Shown: one piece after another, positions 60,214 through 64,000 of the stretch
Position numbering within the stretch: the first letter of the stretch is position 1
How the letters are laid out: each line of letters starts with the position of its first letter
Source: Mammaliicoccus stepanovicii
GTDB lineage: Bacteria; Bacillota; Bacilli; Staphylococcales; Staphylococcaceae
DNA length: 64,000 nucleotides
Reading direction: 5' to 3'
NCBI RefSeq assembly: GCF_002902525.1
Contig: NZ_PPQZ01000024.1
Coordinates: forward strand, 1-64,000
Made by a program: the position numbers and the translations under genes
The notes under the pieces: generated by a model
The model's database searches: none
Told to the model about the DNA's origin: nothing
The model's input: only the letters and a program-made list of their open reading frames with translations

Positions 60214-61422
60214 ATGTTAGAGCTCGATGCTATAACAACATTAGCGCTAGCATCTATCCTACTTTTGTTAGGGCAGGCAATAGTTAATAACGTTTCTATT
60301 TTAAAACGTTTGTGTATACCTGCACCTGTAATAGGTGGATTATGTTTTGCAATACTGGTTGCTGTTTTAGATTCTACTCATATTCTTAAAATCAAACTAG
60401 ATTCTGAATTTCTTCAGAACTTCTTTATGCTAGCATTCTTTACTACAATTGGATTAGGAGCATCTTTAAAATTACTACGCCTAGGTGGCAAAGTATTAAT
60501 TATATACTTTGTTTTTTGTGGTATTTTAGCAACATTCCAAAATATCATTGGTGTTTCATTGTCTAAAGTATTAAATATTCCACCATTACTAGGATTAACT
60601 GCTGGATCAATGTCTATGGAAGGTGGACATGGTAATGCCGCTGCCTATGGTAAAACATTAGAAACATTAGGTGTCGACTCTGCTGTGACGGCAGCGTTAG
60701 CAGCAGCAACATTAGGTTTAGTTGCGGGTGGATTAATTGGTGGCCCAGTCGTACGTTACTTAATCAAAAAGTTCGACTTAAAACCTGAACAAGCTGAAAA
60801 TTCTAAGCTTGATTATAGTGAAGTAACATATAACGAAAATTTACATAGTAGAATGAATCCAACTACTGTATTTTTAGTTCAATTTACAATAATCACAGTG
60901 TGTATGGCGGTCGGTACTTATATAGGGAATAGCTTTACAGATTTAACAGGAATAAATATTCCGGTTTATGTAGGTGCAATGTTCGTTGCAGTAATCATTA
61001 GAAATATATCTGACTATGGTAATTTAAATTTAATAGACATGAAAATTACAAATCAAGTAAGCGATGTGTCATTAAGTTTATTCCTATCTATTGCGTTAAT
61101 GAGTATAAAACTAACAGAAATATATCAATTAGCATTACCACTTACAGTAATCGTCTTAGTTCAAATCGTGTTTATCGTATTGTTCTCAGTATTTGTAGTA
61201 TTCCGCGCATTGGGGAAAAATTACGATGCTGCAGTTATGATAGGTGGATTTATTGGGCACGGTCTTGGTGCAACACCAAATGCGATGGCTAACTTAGATG
61301 TTATTACTAAAAAATTTGGTGCTTCTCCAAAAGCATATTTAATAGTGCCAGTAGTAGGTGCTTTCTTAATAGATTTACTCGGAGTACCAATTGTTACATT
61401 ATTTATTAACATGTTTAAATAA
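60214..61422 (+). CDS. gltS: sodium/glutamate symporter GltS
   Basis: A 402-residue ESS-family symporter importing glutamate with Na+. It shows about ten membrane helices and two pseudo-repeats, each with a glycine-rich reentrant motif: TAGSMSMEGGHGNAAAYG near 130-146 and GGFIGHGLGATPNAMANL near 345-362. AAGGAGGA precedes the ATG. A leader of about 90 bases with a cre-like site lies upstream; a strong terminator follows. Confidence 0.95.
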   Translation: MLELDAITTLALASILLLLGQAIVNNVSILKRLCIPAPVIGGLCFAILVAVLDSTHILKIKLDSEFLQNFFMLAFFTTIGLGASLKLLRLGGKVLIIYFVFCGILATFQNIIGVSLSKVLNIPPLLGLTAGSMSMEGGHGNAAAYGKTLETLGVDSAVTAALAAATLGLVAGGLIGGPVVRYLIKKFDLKPEQAENSKLDYSEVTYNENLHSRMNPTTVFLVQFTIITVCMAVGTYIGNSFTDLTGINIPVYVGAMFVAVIIRNISDYGNLNLIDMKITNQVSDVSLSLFLSIALMSIKLTEIYQLALPLTVIVLVQIVFIVLFSVFVVFRALGKNYDAAVMIGGFIGHGLGATPNAMANLDVITKKFGASPKAYLIVPVVGAFLIDLLGVPIVTLFINMFK

Positions 61423-61435
61423 ATATAAATGACGC

Positions 61436-61465
61436 AAAAAAGCTGACAAAATTGTCAGCTTTTTT
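61436..61465 (+). terminator. gltS terminator
   Basis: AAAAAAGCTGACAA / TTGTCAGCTTTTTT, a near-perfect stem with a T run, 13 bases after the stop. Confidence 0.92.
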
Positions 61466-61514
61466 GTATGGACTGATATTAAATTGATATAAGGAAATAT
61501 TACTGATAAATCTC

Positions 61515-61610
61515 ATTTGCGGTCCAGATAACAGATTATGTGGCCCGCAAATGGGATATTCGGTCCAGATAACGAATTATGTGGCCCGCAAATAAGAAAT
61601 ACGGGCCACC
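61515..61610. repeat. third 41-bp-period repeat, different sequence family
   Basis: Two consecutive units begin CGGTCCAGATAAC at 61520 and 61561, exactly 41 bp apart, and a third partial one CGGGCCACC begins at 61602. The first copy lies in a 38-bp quasi-palindrome (61515-61552): ATTTGCGG / CCGCAAAT, CCA / TGG and ATAA / TTAT pair around the loop CAGA, with mismatches only at T23-C44 and G27-G40 (last two digits). The second has loop CGAA. It lies between the gltS and hemQ terminators, convergent genes again. Sequence differs from the arrays at 47321 and 54350. Confidence 0.85.
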
Positions 61611-61624
61611 AAACTATATAAATT

Positions 61625-61664
61625 AAAAACCGACTCCCAGTTTCAATCTGGAGAGTCGGTTTTT
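61625..61664. terminator. hemQ terminator (bidirectional)
   Basis: AAAAACCGACTC / GAGTCGGTTTTT with inner CCAG / CTGG pairing, usable on both strands. It follows the hemQ stop by two bases on the minus strand. Confidence 0.92.
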
Positions 61665-61666
61665 GA

Positions 61667-62419
61667 TTAATTTAATTTAAAGAATGTGTCTAATTCGTCT
61701 ATATTTAAGATGTTTCCTACATAGAATGCACCGAAGTCTCCGTAACGTGCTGATACTTCGTCGAATCTCATTTCATAGATTAATTTTTTGAATTGTAACA
61801 TGTCATCGCTAAATAATGTTACACCCCATTCGTAGTCGTCTAAACCGACAGAACCGGTGATGAATTGCTTAACTTTACCTGCATAACTACGTCCGATTAA
61901 TCCGTGTGAACGCATTAAACTACGTCTATGATCCATATCTAACATATACCAATTATCTTCTCCGTCACGTCTTTTATCCATAGGGTAGAAACATACATAC
62001 TCTGAACGAGGTACTTCAGGATATAATCTTGCTCTTACGTGTGGATTTTGGTATGGATCTTCATCTGAATCTCCAGCAAGATAGTTTGATAATTCTACAA
62101 TTGAAACGTAAGAGTACGTTGGAATTAAGAAATCACTGATATCTAATTTGTTAAATTCATTTTCTAATTGATTTAATTGTTTTACGTCTGGGCGTAAGAA
62201 CCATAACATGAGGTCAGCTTTTTGACCTGTAATATTATAAAAAGCATGTGAGCCTTCTTTGTTTTGATGAACAGTTTCTAAACCTTCTAAGAAACGCTTG
62301 AAGTCTTGAACCATTGTATTTCTATCGTCTTCAGGTACTGTCTTAAGACTAGTCCAGTCGATTGCATAAAATAAATGTAAACTATACCAACCGTCTAATG
62401 TTTTTGCTGCTTCGTTCAT
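61667..62419 (-). CDS. hemQ: coproheme decarboxylase HemQ
   Basis: A 250-residue chlorite-dismutase-fold enzyme performing the last step of the coproporphyrin-dependent haem route in Gram-positives, oxidative decarboxylation of coproheme to haem b with H2O2. Conserved segments include [48 protein letters not shown] and [35 protein letters not shown] precedes the ATG. Length is as in S. aureus HemQ. Confidence 0.96.
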   Translation of the reverse strand: MNEAAKTLDGWYSLHLFYAIDWTSLKTVPEDDRNTMVQDFKRFLEGLETVHQNKEGSHAFYNITGQKADLMLWFLRPDVKQLNQLENEFNKLDISDFLIPTYSYVSIVELSNYLAGDSDEDPYQNPHVRARLYPEVPRSEYVCFYPMDKRRDGEDNWYMLDMDHRRSLMRSHGLIGRSYAGKVKQFITGSVGLDDYEWGVTLFSDDMLQFKKLIYEMRFDEVSARYGDFGAFYVGNILNIDELDTFFKLN

Positions 62420-62534
62420 TATGAGTTCGCTCCTTTAAAATATTAATATTTACTATATAAGTTTATCATACTAGAAATGAAATGATTGACTCAAGTATTA
62501 CAGTGTTGTGAATCCAATTTTGAATAACGGTTAG

Positions 62535-62610
62535 AGTATGCGTTTTCACAAGATTTAAGGATAAAAATCGAGATTTGATAACGTGAAAATTCATGAAAAA
62601 GTGTTATAAT
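62535..62610 (+). promoter_or_regulatory. pta promoter with upstream cre-like site
   Basis: TATAAT (62605-62610) with TG one base before it gives an extended -10. TGAAAACGCATACT on the minus strand (62535-62548) fits the cre consensus at 13 of 14 positions and lies about 75 bp before the expected start. In B. subtilis CcpA activates pta from an upstream cre, so activation rather than repression would be expected. Confidence 0.5.
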
Positions 62611-62653
62611 AATGAATGGAAAAAATAAAAGTAATTATTTATAGGAGGCAATT

Positions 62654-63640
62654 ATGTCTAATTTATTAAATACATTAAGTGGCAAGTTAGCAGGTAAAAA
62701 TGTACGTATCGTTTTACCAGAAGGTGAAGATGCGCGTGTACTAACAGCAGCGGTTAAATTACAATCAACAGATTTAGTTTCACCAATCGTGCTTGGTAAC
62801 GAGGATAAAATTAAAGAAACAGCTTCACAAGAAAAATTATCTTTAGAAGGACTAACAATAATCAACCCAGAAACAAGTGATCTTAAAGCTGATTTAGTTG
62901 ATAAATTCGTTGAACGTCGTAAAGGTAAAGCAACGGCAGAACAAGCAGAAGAATTATTAAACAATGTAAACTATTTCGGTACAATGCTTGTTTATACAAA
63001 TCAAGCAGATGGATTAGTAAGTGGCGCTGCACATTCAACAGCAGATACAGTGCGTCCAGCTTTACAAATTATTAAAACTAAACCAGGCGTTACTAAAACA
63101 TCTGGCGTATTCTTTATGACTAAAGGTGAAGAACAATATGTATTTGGTGACTGTGCTATTAACCCAGAATTAAATGCACAAGACCTTGCTGAAATAGCGA
63201 TTGAAAGTGCTAAAACTGCTCAAGCGTTCGGAATGTCTCCAAGAGTAGCAATGTTAAGTTTCTCAACAAAAGGCTCAGCAAAATCACCAGATACTGAAAA
63301 AGTATCTGAAGCGGTTACGATTGCACAAAATAATCTAAAGGATTCTGATTTACAAGATGTTGTATTAGATGGGGAATTCCAATTTGATGCTGCAATCGTT
63401 CCAGAAGTTGCTGCTAAAAAAGCACCGAATTCTGATATCCAAGGTGATGCTAATGTATTTATATTCCCAAGTCTAGAAGCTGGTAATATTGGATACAAAA
63501 TAGCACAACGCTTAGGTGGATTTGATGCAGTTGGTCCTGTATTACAAGGCTTAAATGCCCCAGTGAACGACTTGTCACGTGGTTGTTCTACAGAAGATGT
63601 TTATAGTCTATCTATTATAACTGCTGCTCAATCACTATAA
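62654..63640 (+). CDS. pta: phosphate acetyltransferase
   Basis: A 328-residue single-domain Pta converting acetyl-CoA and phosphate to acetyl phosphate, the first step of acetate overflow. Typical segments: RIVLPEGEDARVLTAA, DGLVSGAAHSTADTVRPALQIIK, GDCAINPELNAQDLAEIA, MLSFSTKGSAKSP and FPSLEAGNIGYKIAQRLGG. Start follows AGGAGG. The lipL gene follows two bases after the stop, the conserved staphylococcal pair. Confidence 0.97.
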   Translation: MSNLLNTLSGKLAGKNVRIVLPEGEDARVLTAAVKLQSTDLVSPIVLGNEDKIKETASQEKLSLEGLTIINPETSDLKADLVDKFVERRKGKATAEQAEELLNNVNYFGTMLVYTNQADGLVSGAAHSTADTVRPALQIIKTKPGVTKTSGVFFMTKGEEQYVFGDCAINPELNAQDLAEIAIESAKTAQAFGMSPRVAMLSFSTKGSAKSPDTEKVSEAVTIAQNNLKDSDLQDVVLDGEFQFDAAIVPEVAAKKAPNSDIQGDANVFIFPSLEAGNIGYKIAQRLGGFDAVGPVLQGLNAPVNDLSRGCSTEDVYSLSIITAAQSL

Positions 63641-63642
63641 TT

Positions 63643-64000
63643 ATGACGAATGTAGAAGATTATTTTACACAAGAATGGCGATACATTGACCACACTTCAG
63701 GACTGCAGCCAATGCAGTCCTTTAGTTTCGATGATACATTTTGTGATCAAGTTGGACATGACAGAAGCCCAAGCGTAGTAAGAACTTGGGTACATCATCA
63801 TGTCGTCATATTAGGCATACACGATTCGAGACTTCCTTATTTAAAAGATGGTATAAACTTTTTAAACGATGTAAAAGGATATAGTGCTATTGTTCGAAAC
63901 TCAGGAGGTCTTGGGGTTGTATTAGATAAAGGGATACTCAATATATCATTGATTTTTAAGGGTAAACATGATGTTTCTATCGATACAGGTTATGAAGTGA
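63643..64000 (+). CDS. lipL: octanoyl-[GcvH]:protein N-octanoyltransferase LipL (5' part)
   Basis: The first 119 codons of a lipoate-protein ligase family gene that continues beyond the window. The segments VRTWVHHHVVILGIHDSRLP and AIVRNSGGLGVVLDKGILNISLIFKG match staphylococcal LipL, which moves octanoyl or lipoyl groups from GcvH to E2 subunits. The catalytic cysteine is expected further on and cannot be checked. LplA-type ligases are the main alternative. Translation is probably coupled to pta. Confidence 0.85.
   Translation, partial: MTNVEDYFTQEWRYIDHTSGLQPMQSFSFDDTFCDQVGHDRSPSVVRTWVHHHVVILGIHDSRLPYLKDGINFLNDVKGYSAIVRNSGGLGVVLDKGILNISLIFKGKHDVSIDTGYEV

Noticed and set aside
61423-61666. 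Insertion-sequence remnant
   Set aside because: No transposase fragment, target duplication or terminal inverted repeat frames the 41-bp-period units.

Overview
This window comes from a low-GC Gram-positive chromosome of the family Staphylococcaceae, either Staphylococcus or the closely related Mammaliicoccus group. I base this on gene order (rRNA operon - pdxR/pdxST - nupC - ctsR/mcsAB/clpC - radA - ... - sigH - rpmG/secE/nusG - rplKAJL - rpoBC - rpsLG/fusA/tuf - amidohydrolase - kbl - ilvE - dck/dgk - tadA - folE2 - ... - pdxK - ung - hemQ - pta - lipL). Close protein matches recalled from S. aureus (RpoB, CtsR, FolE2, PdxK, HemQ) support it. The species cannot be fixed from the sequence alone. 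No prophage, insertion sequence, tRNA, CRISPR or resistance island is visible.

Layout. 1-4.4 kb: end of a 5S rRNA gene, the vitamin B6 regulator pdxR divergent from pdxST, and nucleoside importer nupC. 4.5-9.1 kb: heat-shock operon ctsR-mcsA-mcsB-clpC behind a clear CtsR operator. 9.2-18.2 kb: radA, a PIN-TRAM membrane protein, isoprenoid genes ispD-ispF, gltX, then a cysteine T-box controlling cysE-cysS-mrnC-rlmB-rae1. 18.3-35.6 kb: information-processing core (sigH, rpmG, secE, nusG, L11/L1, L10/L7-L12, rRNA methyltransferase-like gene, rpoB, rpoC, L7Ae-like protein, S12, S7, EF-G, EF-Tu). It is rich in leader RNAs, several starting directly at strong promoters (TTGAAT/TTGATT/TTGACT, 17 bp, TATTAT/TATAGT/TATAAA).

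35.6-47.3 kb: three tandem M20 amidohydrolase genes, threonine-to-glycine genes kbl and SDR-type tdh, ilvE behind a CodY-like box, two deoxynucleoside kinases, tadA, HAD phosphatases and an FMN reductase. 47.3-54.6 kb: accessory metabolism flanked by repeat arrays. It holds the yojF-bshB2-folE2 operon and an amino-sugar module (RpiR regulator, PTS EIICB, nanE, nagB), with a palindromic operator filling the regulator's promoter spacer. 54.6-64 kb: pdxK, ung, two small conserved genes, three amino-acid/glutamate transporters, hemQ, pta and the start of lipL.

The most unusual signal is non-coding. Three intergenic tandem arrays (47321-47771, 11 units; 54350-54550, 5 units; 61520-61610, 2+ units) all have a 41-bp period. 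All are built of quasi-palindromic hairpin units and all lie between the terminators of convergent genes. The first two share a sequence family; the third has a different sequence with the same period and similar hairpin design. 41 bp is close to four helical turns, so units are phased on one DNA face. I do not recognise this repeat system. Other points of interest: an inverted repeat occluding the sigH start, mutually exclusive hairpins in the tuf leader, twin L1-site-like motifs before rplK and rplA, and a 12-bp palindrome spanning the rplJ promoter.
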